Shown: one piece after another, positions 43,301 to 54,930 of the stretch | How the letters are laid out: the number at the start of each line of letters is the position of its first letter | Numbering within the stretch: the stretch's first letter is position 1 | From: Conus ventricosus | Taxonomy: Eukaryota; Mollusca; Gastropoda; Neogastropoda; Conidae | Direction of reading: 5' to 3' | Assembly: GCA_018398815.1 (NCBI GenBank) | Contig: CM031602.1 | Coordinates: forward strand, 102,221,612 to 102,285,611 | DNA length: 64,000 bases | The notes under the pieces: model-generated | Databases searched by the model: none | What the model was told of the DNA's origin: nothing | What the model saw: the letters and a program-made list of their open reading frames with translations, nothing else | Position numbers and translations under genes: made by a program

Positions 43301-44209
43301 CTATTTTTTTCTCTCAAAAGTGTTAGATTGCTTTTTTGATCGACTTGAATTAGAAAAAGGCCATTCCCAACCTTTTGAGACTGAGGGGACTCTAAACCTT
43401 GAAAGCCCTTTTGGATAGCAAAAAGGGGTCGAGCTGAAAGGGGGTCTTTTTGCTCCCTCCCTTCCTGACGGCCCGGAAGCCCAGAACCTGTCTTCTGCTT
43501 TTTCAGTACTGAATCACTGTCTGTTTCAAAATCCCCGAAAAAAGGGGGGCTGCCTTTCTCTTCCTTTTGGGGGGGGGGGGGCGGTGTTTTTTGAAAAAAC
43601 CTGTTATTTTTTTATATTTATCCTCCCTTTACCCACCCACCTTGGGTCCAACTAAGGGGAGGGCCCGGAACACTGTCTTGACCCCTTCCGGCTTCAGGAG
43701 AGATTACAACAGCAAAAACCACCAACCCCTTCCCCCCGCGCTAACTCCCGGGAACAGAGACTGAGCACTACAGGGGGTTTCCTTGGCCAGCCGGAAAATG
43801 CCCGTTTTTTACCCCCCCAAAAGGGGGGGCCCCATTGTCCCCTCAAAGTGACTCCCGTCTAGGAGAGGTCCAGCCAAAGTGATGTTTGAGGCGCTGGCCC
43901 CCTCAAACACCAGGTCTCTTCCCCCGACACAGGTCGCACCGCCGGCCACGGGCGGTCTTAAAGGGGGAACCCCAGAGAGAAAAAAGGGGGGTGGAAAAAA
44001 AGACTTGAAGGGGAGATGAAGAAAGAAAAAAAAAACCCTTAAAAAGGCGAAGACAGAATAGGAAAAGGTGGGTTACTATTGTTGGGGCCCCATCCCCAAC
44101 CTTTCACAGGGGAAACCCACCAGGGGACTTCTACCACGTAAGCTTGGCCCGTCGCAACTGGCTATACAGGCCTAGCAGGGTTTACAATTTAACCCTCTAG
44201 CTGGTTTTT

Positions 44210-44458
44210 ATGCCCCCGTCGCAAAGCCTAAAAGTCAGGACCACGCAAGCCCTCCGACCACGGCAAGGTTGCAACCCCCGGAGGTCTACTAACCAAGAAC
44301 AATTACGAACTCAAGTGAGCAGAATAAGAGAAACTATCCAAAGAATTTTATATGAAAACACAACGCTGGCAGAACGAATACGAACACTGTTTAGAGAGCA
44401 GGGAGTCACATTAGCAAGCGTTATAACAGCCTTAGGATTTGCAATAAGTACATGGTGA
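44210..44458 (+). CDS. Intact 82-aa ORF, basic coiled-coil protein of the element
   Basis: A complete ORF. The N-terminal third is Arg-rich; the middle is a helical segment (RIRETIQRILYENTTLAERI, about residues 44-63) followed by RTLFREQGVTLASVITALG, ending in a hydrophobic tail. The TLFREQGVT-ASxxTALG pattern is one I recognise from ORFs of invertebrate virus-like transposons; function unknown. Its stop overlaps the next ORF's start (ATGGTGATGG). The true N-terminus may lie upstream in the scrambled region. Confidence 0.65.
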   Translation: MPPSQSLKVRTTQALRPRQGCNPRRSTNQEQLRTQVSRIRETIQRILYENTTLAERIRTLFREQGVTLASVITALGFAISTW

Positions 44459-44739
44459 TGGCTATTACAGGCGGCGGTGGTCAAAGTCCAGTGCCTCCAC
44501 CGCCATTGCCTCGATCACCACCTGATAAATCATGGGTAAAAAAACAGCTTGATCATCTTGCGGGTTTATTACAACAATTAGCCAGTAAAGCCATGGACGT
44601 TTTACCTGGTATATTAGGGGGTGTTGTTAGCTGGATTTTGTCTACTGCAAGCAAAGTAGTTGGCTTTATGGCCGAGCACTTATGGGCATTAGTTGTCTTA
44701 ATAGTCGGGTTAATTTTTAGTAAGATAAAGAAGGAGTAA
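44452..44739 (+). CDS. Intact 95-aa ORF, small membrane protein of the element
   Basis: A complete ORF. A Gly-rich start and Pro-rich linker (PVPPPPLPRSPP, about residues 13-24) precede an amphipathic helix (WVKKQLDHLAGLLQQLASKA) and two hydrophobic segments (about 47-62 and 73-90), ending in a short basic tail. This looks like a membrane-active or membrane-inserted protein; a role in virion entry or assembly is inference only. It overlaps the previous ORF by 7 bases, and its last 30 bases overlap the end of the convergent gene on the minus strand. A remnant exists at 17607-17830. Confidence 0.7.
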   Translation: MVMAITGGGGQSPVPPPPLPRSPPDKSWVKKQLDHLAGLLQQLASKAMDVLPGILGGVVSWILSTASKVVGFMAEHLWALVVLIVGLIFSKIKKE

Positions 44740-45921
44740 TCCTAGGCCAGTTAATCCAAAAACAAGTGCTGTCTTTTCATTATTCATGGTCATTATTTTT
44801 TTTGACTTCGTGGTCTTCAACGGTCTTTGGGCTTTGGACCTCGGGGATTGGATGACTTAATCTTGGGGGGTCATCTTGTTTTTTTATTGTTTGTAATATT
44901 ACTGGCTCAGAATTTATGTCGTTTTTTTTCCGACCTTCTGTTCATTGCCTGCCACAAGGATTTCATTATTGTAGTTTATTATTGTACCTATCTGGAGTCT
45001 GAGGTCAGAAGGCAGCATGTATAAACCAGTGCCAACAGCAAAGTCTACTTTCGATCTTGCGAATTGTAAAACATTTTGTACCTTTTTATACTTGAAGGTA
45101 AATCAACTGTAGAATTAATGGCGTCCTCTAAATTTGCTAAGTATTGTTTTTGTGCATCAAAACCAGTAGAAGGATCAGTTATGCTCGATCTCGTTTGTGC
45201 TTGCGAACCTAGCAAACACCAAACGTAAGTACGAATAGAGTCGTTTATTCGTTCTATTCCTGCTTTAGTTAGGCCCTTAGAAGTGTCTAAGATAAATGTT
45301 GTCCATGCTGTTTCATGCTCTTGCTCTATGGACCGAGGTGATCAGCTGTGCATGAAAGAGAAATGTGTGTATAGAGGATTCCCAGTCATAGTTATACTTC
45401 TGTGCACGCCCCAAAAATAAGGGGTGCCTAAAGCATGATTGCGGTCAACTTCTGTCTAAAGTTCTGTCTTAACATTTAATATTGAATTTGTTACAGATCC
45501 TTTCCAAAAGCTCATGTCTATTCGGTTGCTGAATGGATTAAACGGTTGGTCATTTGGTAATGGCGCTTTGCAGTTAGTCAAATACGTCTGAAGGTGTATT
45601 AACCAGACCAAGCCACCCTGACTCACCAACGGATAGGATGATTAAATGATCAGCATAGACCACTCCACACCGTATGTTGCACAAAACACAGCAAGTTTAA
45701 CTGGTTCTTGATAAACTGCATCGGATGACTGAACCACACTTTTGAGTATGGTGGTCGTTTCGAATAGGGGTTAAGATAGCTCTTCAATGGAGTACTACCT
45801 TTACTTGAAAGGACGTCAGACTGAGTCACAGAATGTCATGAGTATCAGTTGTTTTTATTTTTATGGATTGTAGTGCGGTCCACAGAATATTTTGCTTTAG
45901 GTATATTTGAATGCGCTCTTT
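44710..45921 (-). pseudogene. Copy 2 of the large Maverick structural-like gene
   Basis: Homologue of 16435-17634. The C-terminal third is open here where copy 1 has a lost base, while other parts carry insertions and stops (for example around 45340-45410 and 45590-45760). The start codon position shows AAG in place of ATG. The stop TTA (plus strand) lies at 44710-44712 inside the opposite ORF. Confidence 0.75.
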
Positions 45922-45949
45922 TTTCTAATTTGTTTTAAAAAAAATGTTG

Positions 45950-46560
45950 TAACAATAACAACTCAAGGAAGTCCTTCGTTTTTAGAGTATGCTATTGATA
46001 ACGATGCGGAACCCGAAGGGTTTGCACGCCATGAAATTTTTTTACAAAGTTGTTTGGTTTAATATAAGCGAAAACAGGAATTAATAAGATTCAAAAATTG
46101 ATTAATGGAGGAATACTAGTTTAGCCAGTTAACAATACCCGATGGTTGTTATGGTTTGCTCACTAAACGAAGCATTGACCATACTCTCAAATTAAACATG
46201 CGAATCTGAAAAACAATGTTATCATTCAAACTGGAAGAAGAAGAAGTAGGTTACATTTTTGATGGAGAGCTAGCTAAAATGTTAGGGCTTTACAATGCCA
46301 ATCGAGCCACTCATAGTTTTCGAATTACGCCAAACAAAACTACTTATGAGGGAGAAAATCGCTCGATCTTGCATTACATTCATTACTCTATGTTCATTTG
46401 GATGAGCTGTGCACTGATGAATACTTATTCTGATGATGGAAGGCCCTCAACTGTTTTAAAGCTCTTCCGTTCAGGGAAAGCTGCATATTGCGATTATGAA
46501 TTATACAATTCCCTAATTTACTGTTTAAAAAATTAGCTTGTGAATGAGTCGGATCATTTA
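45950..46560 (+). pseudogene. Copy 2 of the possible minor-capsid gene
   Basis: Homologue of 15719-16444. Open from 46216 to 46536 with FDGELAKMLGL and SILHYIHYSMFIWMS; the first part (about 45950-46215) is recognisable (SPSFLEYAI, HEIF) but has stops. The codon that is TGA in copy 1 is TGT here. Confidence 0.75.
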
Positions 46561-47490
46561 ATATAAAATCACAGACAAATCGGGGAAAGTCGTAAAATGT
46601 AGTTTACCTGCACATTGTTTGGAATAAAATAAATAAGTTGTACTAAAAATAATGTCGCGTGGGCCAGAAGAATCAGGAGTTTCATTAGCAGCTGTGTAGG
46701 GTGTTATATCTTTAGAATTACAAAGACCTTGCAGACGTTTGCGGACTTTTGAACAGAATGGTGAGATAGGCGCTTTGTATGGTTTTGAGTACACTATAGA
46801 TGGTGATTATAAACAGCAAAGAAGGTTGGCGACATCAAAGGTTTCCTAAACTAGAACAATACGCAATCTAGAAGGCAAATAATGCTGGCCAGTATGAATA
46901 TAATATAGTTCGAAAACCTGACAGCAATGGCACTTAGAAACCCTATTAGAATGGGACCATAAAATTTTGAATTCTTAAGTCCCATTACATTTTTTTGACC
47001 GTCAAAAAAGTTTCAGAAAAGCATTCCATCTCTGGCCCTTTACATGTAAGTCTTATGCCAGAGGGAACGACAATAGTCGGGAAAGAGATTGAAAATTAAA
47101 GCCGCATGGGAATAAAACAGTACATTCTCCACAGAGGAGAATCGGTTTTATAGATAAATGCTTCACAAAAATTACAGTTCTTTCCACGCAGAAATTAGGA
47201 GACACGTCACAATGATATTTGACATTCTGTCTTAAAAGTGTGGAGAGGAATGGAGCTTTGGGCGTCGTGACATACTTATGAAAGGGAATTAATATTAGCT
47301 GGCAAACTTAGACGTTGACAGTCTTAAAGTAACCATCGTCGCTCTTCACAACGGCGAGGTTAATTAGTCATAACAACCAGCCGACAAAATTAATATTGTT
47401 CTAAAAAGAAACGATCTTACAGACTAAATTGGATTAATCTTACAATTTAGGATTATAGGATTTTTTATTATATGAACAAGTTTGACGAGA
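46561..47490. other. Conserved but unassigned block, copy 2
   Basis: Inverted match to 14905-15718. Coding strand not determined. Both copies carry many stops in every frame. Confidence 0.4.
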
Positions 47491-47493
47491 GTT

Positions 47494-48150
47494 ATGATAA
47501 ACATAACAACTGGATTTAGATTAATTCTGTTATAAAACTATGAGCATGTTAAACTTTATGACAAAAACCCTCATTGTCATTGGATTTGTGGACAGACTGG
47601 TTGTGGGGAAACAATATTTATCTCGACCTGTTTACAAACAGGTTATCGTTATAATTTGAAAATTTGTGATTTTTGCCAACATTAAATGGATACAAGGCAT
47701 ATCAAGATAGAAGGTTATATGGGATAGCTTGATAACATATTTTTAGTTGATCCTAGCAATAAAACTGAGTGAGTGTTTAGAACACTTTTATAGATGTTGA
47801 GGGAACGCAGACACTATTATTTTAGATGACTGTTCGGCAGAAAGAGAATTAGTTAAACAAGAAAAAAACTTTGTCGAAACTGGCTTTCTGTGGAAGGCAT
47901 GTGGAATAATGTGTGTTGGATTATATGTCAGAAATATAACTCAGTTTTAAATGACTTTGAGAACAGTTTAAGGACTGTAGTTTTATTACATCAAAGACAG
48001 AGGACGCATTTGATGAAAGTATGCGTGAAAATGATGTTATTGAAAATGATCAGGGAAAAACACTGGATTAAGCAAACTGATATCCTGAAAAGTTTAGTAA
48101 ATTAGTATTTGAAAACGGATTAATTCCTACACAGTATGTATGTTTGTTAG
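47494..48150 (+). pseudogene. Copy 2 of the packaging ATPase gene
   Basis: Plus-strand homologue of 14220-14880. The Walker A loop reads GQTGCGET at 47590-47613; the usual Lys is Glu here, so the loop would not bind ATP normally. VDPSNKT follows near 47745, and a Walker B-like ILDDCSAE near 47818-47840, where LDDC is typical of A32-like ATPases. The C-terminal part (WIICQKYNSVLNDF, about 47918) fits the sensor region of this family. Several frame breaks exist. The last part lies in the remaining TIR segment. Confidence 0.75.
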
Positions 48151-48170
48151 GGTTTTACTAGTTAGAGAAA

Positions 48171-48245
48171 CAGATAAATACCCAGCTAGCGCACCGCCCG
48201 AAAAATGGGTTGAGGGCGGTTGAGGCTATGCTTGGTATTTATCTG
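48171..48245. promoter_or_regulatory. Imperfect 75-bp hairpin at the right edge of copy 2
   Basis: CAGATAAATACC (48171-48182) is the reverse complement of GGTATTTATCTG (48234-48245). Inside, CCGCCC and GGGCGG can also pair. It sits exactly where the TIR homology ends. It could be a small MITE-like insertion or a breakpoint hairpin; function unknown. Confidence 0.5.
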
Positions 48246-48249
48246 GTTC

Positions 48250-48910
48250 TTAGCCCCCATACACTGACAAATACTGTGTTTCTTGACCCCCCCCCCCTTA
48301 CATGACAAATACATGTGTTTCTTGATGCCCCCCACCCCCCCCCCACACACTCTCACACAACACAATGACAAATTACCTGTGCTTTTCTTAGTTTGCCCCC
48401 ATACACTGACAAATAACCTGTGTTTCTTGTTGTCCCCCATACACTGACAAATACCTGTGTTTCTTGTTGTGACTACCCCATTCATGACAAATAACCTGTG
48501 TTTCCTTTTGTGTGCTGGCCCCCATACACTGACAAATACCTGTCGTTTCTTGCTGTGCAGCCCATAAACTGACAAATACCTGTGTTTCTTGCTGCCCCCA
48601 TACACTGAAAATCCTGGGTTTCTTGCTGTGCTGCCCCCATACAATGACAAATACTGTGTTTCTTGTGTGCTGCCCCCATACACTGACAAATACATGGTGT
48701 TTCTTGTTGTGCTGCCCCATTACACTGACAAATACCAGTGTTTCTTGCTGCCCCCATACACTGACAAATACTGTGTTATCTTGATGTGCAGCCCCATACA
48801 CTGACATTTACCTCCTGTTTCTTGTTGTGCTGGCCCCCATACAATGCAAATAACTGTGTTTCTTGCTGCCCCCTACACTGACAAATATCTGTGTTTCTTG
48901 CTGTGCTCAG
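48250..48910. repeat. Minisatellite of about 41-bp units
   Basis: Roughly sixteen units built on CCCCATACACTGACAAATAC and TGTGTTTCTTG, some lacking the TTGTGCTG end. Minus-strand ORFs with repeated QETQVFVSVWG-like peptides are products of the repeat. Confidence 0.93.
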
Positions 48911-49456
48911 AGTAGTAATACAATAGTATATAAAGTAATCTGTCGTTTGTGTGAAAGGCACACAGGAGACTGCTGTATCTGCCTACCTACAAAACTTTGG
49001 CATTGCAGGTTAAGCACCAACAGAGGTTCAGTGAGACGGCATATGCCGGTTTTTACCGCGTAATATATTTGCCTTGTACCGAAAAAAATAAAAGCCGCGG
49101 TACCGTGTTCCGGCAGCACATCTAGCGCTTTGACTCTCCTTTTCCCTGCACTGTTCTGCTCTCGCCTGTCAGCGTTTGTGAGCGGGGAATGGCAGGCAGG
49201 AAATAAGCATGCATGCGACAATCAATACATCTGACACCCTCCTCTTCACCTTCTTTCAGTTCCCAGGACCTCTTGCCCCCTTTTTTTTTCAAGGACAGGC
49301 TGATAACTACAGCACTCGCGTCAAATGAAGGTTCCATTTTCTTTGAGAACCCAGGTTCCCTAGGTATAGCCAAAGTTTCGTGCCTTTCTACACGTCATCG
49401 GGGACGAGCTTACTTTGTTCACGTAGACCAAAGTTTCATTGTCTGTCTCTGCAAAA
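48911..49456. other. Non-coding, possible 5' flank of the hAT-like gene
   Basis: Ordinary composition, no recognised gene; precedes the transposase-like frame. Confidence 0.4.
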
Positions 49457-51450
49457 ATGTCGCACCAGCGTTCAATTACAACTCGTTTTTTTTTCAACGA
49501 AACCCGTTCATCAAGCGACAGTCGTTCGACTCCTTCTGAATCTGTGGTCTTCAACGTCAGAGCCGAAAACGCTGGTTACCACGAAAGACAGAGGACGAAA
49601 GAATAAAACATCACTTGCATAAGGGTTTGTCTGAGTTTCCATGGCACCGCAGAGAAGAAAACGAAGAAACGGAAAGTTGCCTTTTCTGCACAGTGTGTGA
49701 AGAAGCAAAGAAGGTGAATGTTTTTGCTTCACAAAAAGGTTCGTGCAAATTACCTACGAATCGGCTTTGTTGATCACCAAACTGTATGCCAGCCACTGTT
49801 AGCGCCGTTGAAACGATTCAACAGAAAAAAACGTAGGCTGCTGTAGTTAGGCCATGTTCACGAAAAAGCCGTCATCAACGCTGCAAGAGCAACTTAAAGG
49901 CCCCCTTTCCATGCGATCGCCAAAGAAGACATGCACCAAACCAAGTTTGACAGCGTCCTTTCCCTTATGAAAAGCAGCCCGATGTCCAGCGCTGGAAATG
50001 GCAATACTTACTCGCATCAAGATGCAGTGGAGGAAATGGAGAAAGCATTGGTTGCAAACCACCAGTGAATACACGGACCAGTGCAATCTCCCGAAGTGGA
50101 CTACATCGGCTTATAATTGGACGAAAACTGTCATGTGACAATTGATAAAAAAACTGATAATCTACTTGAGGATCATCAGAGATCAAAAACCAAAGAAAAA
50201 AATGCGTTTCTCGGGCAACTCACTGTTCGTGACGGACTGCTGTATCGATCGCTACCACGGTGAGGTGAGAGGCCTTGAAGCGAGACACATAGACTTTGGA
50301 TAAGTTATTGGACTGGCATCGACAGTGCCAGTGTCATGACAGGAGGACACAACGGCGTTTGGTGTGTGCTACGGAGAGAAAACAACCATTTCTTATTTCA
50401 CATCCACTGTGCGTGTCACCGAGTTGCACTTGCATCAACGAGCATCCGGGGCCCCCAGTGCGGAAGGTGACTGAATACAAAACACTGCAAACAGCGTTTA
50501 CATTTTCTCTCAGAATTCTGCTACAAGGAACGAGCGCCTGAAATGAAACTTAATGCTGTGCTCACTGATGGACATGATTTCAACAAGCCTGAAAACAGCA
50601 TGTCAGTCCGTTGGCCTTTACCTTCAGAGGGCAGTGGATTCGCTTCGTCATAACTGGCCAGCCAGTCGTTCATGGTGTTGGGCGGGAGGAGGGTAACACG
50701 ACAGAACAACGCTGTGGCGGACGGGCTGTTACGTACGGTCCAAACGTTTTTCCTTCATCGCCATGACACACATGCTTTCGGACCATTTCTCCATAATCAA
50801 CAGTTGACTCTATTATTCCAGAAGGAACAGTGTCACTTCTCTACCATTAGGGCCATGGTTCTGTCTACTATCAGTACTCTGGAAGGAAGATAGTTATTGG
50901 CTAACCACCGCATTTCACGGCCTGCAAAATGAGATGATTTCATGAATGAAATCACACCGACGGTCAGTGGCACGCGTGTGAAAATGTGCCACTACTTTCT
51001 GAGCTGTGCGAGCACACGAACGGCATCAGGAAGAATTTGTGCAGCACACAATCGACTCACTTCAAGGCTCGTTTTCCACCAAGAGGACATTGATATCTCA
51101 CAACCATTGACATTTTGTTGAATTCATCCAAGAACCCGACCAGCGCGACGCTCTTCGACAAACCATGGTAACGACGCACTTGTTTGATGACCTTTGCAAA
51201 CCAACGCGCGACATCGTCGGACGCCAGAATAGGGCCAGTGCTAAAACAGACACAATGCTTGCCAAGAATTCATACTCACGCTCAAGCAACCTTGAAAGGT
51301 CACGGCCAAAATGGACTTTGAAACCACTTGTGGTTGATCCTGCGGGACTAGAAGGACATTTTTCCGAGTTTGCCTAAGTTGGCCAGCATAGGACTTGTGA
51401 TACTGTCACAAGTGTGCAGCAGAACGAAGGGTTCAGTCTCCAGAATAGAA
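49457..51450 (+). pseudogene. hAT-superfamily-like transposase (ZNF862/DUF4371-like relic)
   Basis: The candidate start is the Met at 49457 (MSHQRSITTRFF). A BED/TTF-like zinc-finger region follows in shifted frames (GLSEFPWHRRE, LFCTVCEEAKKVNVFASQKG, about 49620-49740). The centre has SASVMTGGHNGVWCVL and HIHCACHRVALAS (about 50325-50435), the GxSVMTGxxxGV...HCxxHR block typical of DUF4371 and ZNF862-like proteins, which derive from hAT transposases. Further on, ADGLLRTVQTFF and LLFQKEQCHFSTIRAMVLSTI (about 50715-50880) match the same family's middle region. A clear C-terminal dimerisation domain is not seen. At least eight frame changes or stops, so it is a pseudogene or a relic copy. Confidence 0.78.
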
Positions 51451-53450
51451 TTAATAAAACTCGCTCAAAAAGAAGCAGTCTGTCAGGAAAACCGGTGAGT
51501 GAACAGATGATGCTGCTGTCATCAGAAGCACTTTCGGCTTGATCAGTTTCCTTTTGCCGGGCTGCCGAAATTTCCAACGGATGCCGGGCCGGCCCATAGA
51601 TCGTTTCCTTCGAGCACGCAACCTACACAAATCTGATTTGGTGTGTGTTGTGTGTGTGTGACAGTGTGTATTCGCGTGTTTGCTGTGTTTTTTTCCCCCT
51701 TCCTTTTTATCTTGTGTCCTTCGTACAGTCGTCTCCTTCATTGGGCATTTCACTAGTTTTGTGTCTGCTATTCTTGACTTCTGACAATACAAAACTGTAA
51801 CTGTTCACTGCGTCATCAATATCTTGACGTGCACGGACTCTGTAAGTTTTTTGTTGATCATTAGAGACATATGGTTTGTGTGGTGTCATGCTGACAGTCT
51901 GACCTGGATTGAACTTGCGGTTTATCCCGACAGGTTTTCAATTGACTGTCGCTGTTTTCAACATCACTTTTGGAGTAACTGCATGAGTTCTATGACGAAC
52001 AATGACGGAATCTTTCGCACGTGTGGATAGGTTAAGTGAGAAGTTTGTTAAGTGTGGTTTTGTTGTTTGTTTGTTTGTTTTTCTTTCAAGTTTCGTTTGG
52101 TGGTTGGTTTGGTTTTGTTTTGTTTTGTTTTGACTTTTTGGTTTTCATGTATGATTTTTTTGCATCTTACTCTCCTCTGTCGACTTTTCTGATGAGTTCA
52201 GATTGAATGAAGGCTGTCACTGACCAGCCTGTTATGTGCTATCCGTTGCGGTAGCCGCTCGCTATCGCCCTTTCCAGTGACCCAGAATCGCAGTTGAGTG
52301 TGTGTGCATGGCAGGAGCCAAGCGCGGTACCTGGCTGAATTTAAGACTTTGTACGGAAATTTTTGTTGTTGTCGGTACAAGAGTACCGCAAAAGTCTGTA
52401 GGGTCTAGCGGAACCTTCAGACAACTGTCAAAACTATCCTATCAAACTCATTTTCACTCTGAATTCTGAGAACTCTGTACCAAAATTTTTAACAAATCAT
52501 TGTGATTCCAGTGATGGCTGAAGTACATGATTGCCTAAAACCCATGACTTGTGCTTCTGATTGAATAAGAGAATCAAGGCAGTACTTTCTGCATGGGATC
52601 AATCTTCAAGCTCACTACTGGGATTAATTAAGTACACGTGACACGTAGATATCCCTCTTTTGCACTGCATACCTGCAAGCCCCTGAAAAATTTTTGGATT
52701 AACCCAAGTTATGAAAATTCCTGAATATACAAGTACGTCAAAAAAGAAAAATTTTAAAACAACACTGGGTTTAAAGACAGACATGGTAGACAACCAACTC
52801 AAATGTACAAGTAGGAACACACAGTCTATGAAAAAAATATTTTAAAACTGCAATGTAAACAAATGTACAATCAAAAAATGGCTAACACCCCCAGATCTGA
52901 GTCAAATTAGTCAGACAGGAAACGTAAAGCTGGAGAAACCCCACTTTCTGTGACGTACATTTCATTAAAAAACCCCACATTCTGCTGACATATCTGTTCT
53001 TAAAAAAAAAAAAAAAAAAAAACTGATTTTGAAACAGCACTACTTACCAACAGCGCTTTTATACAATGCTAAATATGATGGAGTGGATATAGATAATGGA
53101 TGACAATGAAAATTTCAAGTTTGGGATGGGGGACATGGAAAGTGTGTAAATTGCTTTAATCCCATTTTTCTTTCCTCTCCCTGGAGTCACCCCATAGCCC
53201 TGTGAGGTGGGTTTGGGGTAAAGGGTAAAAACGGGTAATTTTCTGCACTGTTGCTTGATATCCTGTCTTTAAATTTAAAACAATGTTTTCAGGAACTTCC
53301 AATATCTACAGGAAAAAAATTTGTGGCATTGACCTGATGGTGGTTCTGGTTCTCAGGACATCGATTTCAGTTTTCCCCTGGACTCACCAGTGTCAGGGAA
53401 CGCCTAGTGTCACATAGTCTGTAGACACTTTTATTTTTAATTTGACTTTT
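51451..53450. other. Non-coding region, no gene recognised
   Basis: Contains a short GT run near 51640-51665, TTTG-rich repeats near 52050-52130, and two direct copies of an AACCCCAC-TTCTG word at about 52938 and 52972. No domain is recognised. Confidence 0.4.
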
Positions 53451-53461
53451 TTTTTTTAAAC

Positions 53462-53489
53462 ACCACACACACACACACACACACACACG
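53462..53489. repeat. Short (CA)n microsatellite
   Basis: Fourteen or so CA units. Confidence 0.9.
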
Positions 53490-53874
53490 TGCACACAACA
53501 CTGATCTTTTCCCTCTCTCCCCCCCTCATGCCACACTTGACAAGCTGCACCCCTTTAAACTTGAATTTACTTTTTTTCCCGTTTCTTCTTTTAAATCTGC
53601 TGTCTAACTTTGTCCCCACCCTTTTCTTTTGCTTTTGATTGGTAGATTTCTAGTCAACGTCGGTAACTGGAGTTTTTGTCATGTCTTTTGTTCAGCTTCA
53701 ATAAAATGGCTCAGGCTGTCAATCAATTTTTTAGAAAAAAAAAAGACATGAATGAATTAAAATAATTACATTTTTGCAAATCGCATGCATGCATGTTGCA
53801 TCCCTTTTTCAATTTTTAGTCTAGTTTTAAGCAACAAGAAATTGAAAGTGAAAAGTGAAGAAGGGCACTTTTTG

Positions 53875-53876
<2 letters not shown>

Positions 53877-53906
<30 letters not shown>
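53877..53906. repeat. Poly(A) tract
   Basis: About 29 A followed by ATAAATAAA, possibly the tail of an unrecognised retroposon on the plus strand. Confidence 0.6.
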
Positions 53907-53908
<2 letters not shown>

Positions 53909-53909
53909 A

Positions 53910-54830
53910 ATAAACCCCCAATGCAGCGATCACAACTTCACGGGCGGGTTATTTCGTTCACTGATCCAATGTGCAGTTCACTTGTGCAAGAAAGTCTGTA
54001 TCTGTATAGCAACCACCCCCGCAACTGACACTGTGGTTTATGGTTTTAAAAACTGCTAAATGTTCCCAAAGGGTTTAAAGGACTGCGAAAGCTTTTTATG
54101 AAAGTTTGATTTACGTAGAGTTGTATGTTCTAAATACAGTTTTAAATTTTCCCGTTTAAAACACCAGAGTGTTCGAAAAAACTTCGGGGTCCTCTTCAAT
54201 GAACTTCAGCTTTGCTTGTTCTCACCCATTGACGCTCAACAGAAAGACGAAGAAGATTTTAAATATTTTTTTTTTCCTTTTGCACTCCAGGCTTCTACCC
54301 CTTTGCGCTCAACAGACAAGACTTTAAATACTTTTTTTTTCTCACTTGCACTCGAGAAGTTAACAACAACAACAAAAACCGGAGGAAAGACAGATTACAT
54401 TGGATTTACCTTCCATCTTCTATTTTTTGGGTTGCAATTCTGCCCGGAAGACTTAAAACCAGCCCCAAAAGGAACAACAGGCTGGAAATTGACCAAACTA
54501 GGGTTCCAGTCTCGTCACTAAAAAGAACAAACTTTCACACGCGGGTGGTCGCGAGTCCGAAATTTTTTAATTTACCCTTCGTTCTTTTCCTACTTTTTTT
54601 TTCGTAACGATCACAATCATAGGTTGATTTTTATGGTACTGTATAAGCTTGACAAAACATTGTGCGACCATTGTTGCCAAATTTTTGCTCGGGGGAAAAC
54701 AGCTGAGTGCATTCTTTTTTTTAAAACATGCGCGCTAGTTTAAAGTTCCTACTCTTTTTGGTGCCTGGTTTTTAAATTTTTAAATTTGCGCGCGGTGACC
54801 TACTCGTTTTTGAGTGAACCATTTTTTTAG
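53910..54830. other. Non-coding, no gene recognised
   Basis: Partly homopolymer-rich. A 101-residue plus-strand ORF at 54216-54521 has no recognisable domain. Confidence 0.35.
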
Positions 54831-54839
54831 GAAGAAAAA

Positions 54840-54930
54840 GAAGAAAAAGAAGAGAGAAAAGGAGGGGAGAGAGAAGAGAGAGAGGAGGGGAGAGAGAGGG
54901 GAGAGAGAGAGAAGAGAGAGAGGGGGGGGG
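54840..54930. repeat. (GA)n microsatellite
   Basis: GA-rich array ending in a G run. Confidence 0.93.

Larger units (their letters stand above)
38641..44150 (-). mobile_element. Jockey/I-like LINE, copy A, minus strand
   Basis: Reading the minus strand from about 44150 to 38641 gives a gag-like Cys-His zinc-knuckle region, an endonuclease, a reverse transcriptase, and a C-terminal region with a 3' UTR. This order fits a near full-length LINE with a gag-like ORF1. The last 670 bases (38641-39310) recur at 59861-60530. The 5' end abuts Maverick copy 2. Confidence 0.8.
44165..48172. mobile_element. Maverick/Polinton-like element, copy 2, inverted relative to copy 1
   Basis: Matches copy 1 positions 17800 down to about 14230 in reverse, and extends further left into two small intact ORFs. 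It stops in the middle of the TIR at 48172, just before the tandem TIR subrepeats. No integrase or polymerase is seen, so it is truncated on the left by LINE A and on the right at a hairpin. Confidence 0.85.

Noticed and set aside
48186..48807. Repeat-peptide ORFs resembling a secreted repeat protein
   Set aside because: Product of the 41-bp minisatellite; frames change with each unit length variant and no signal peptide is present.
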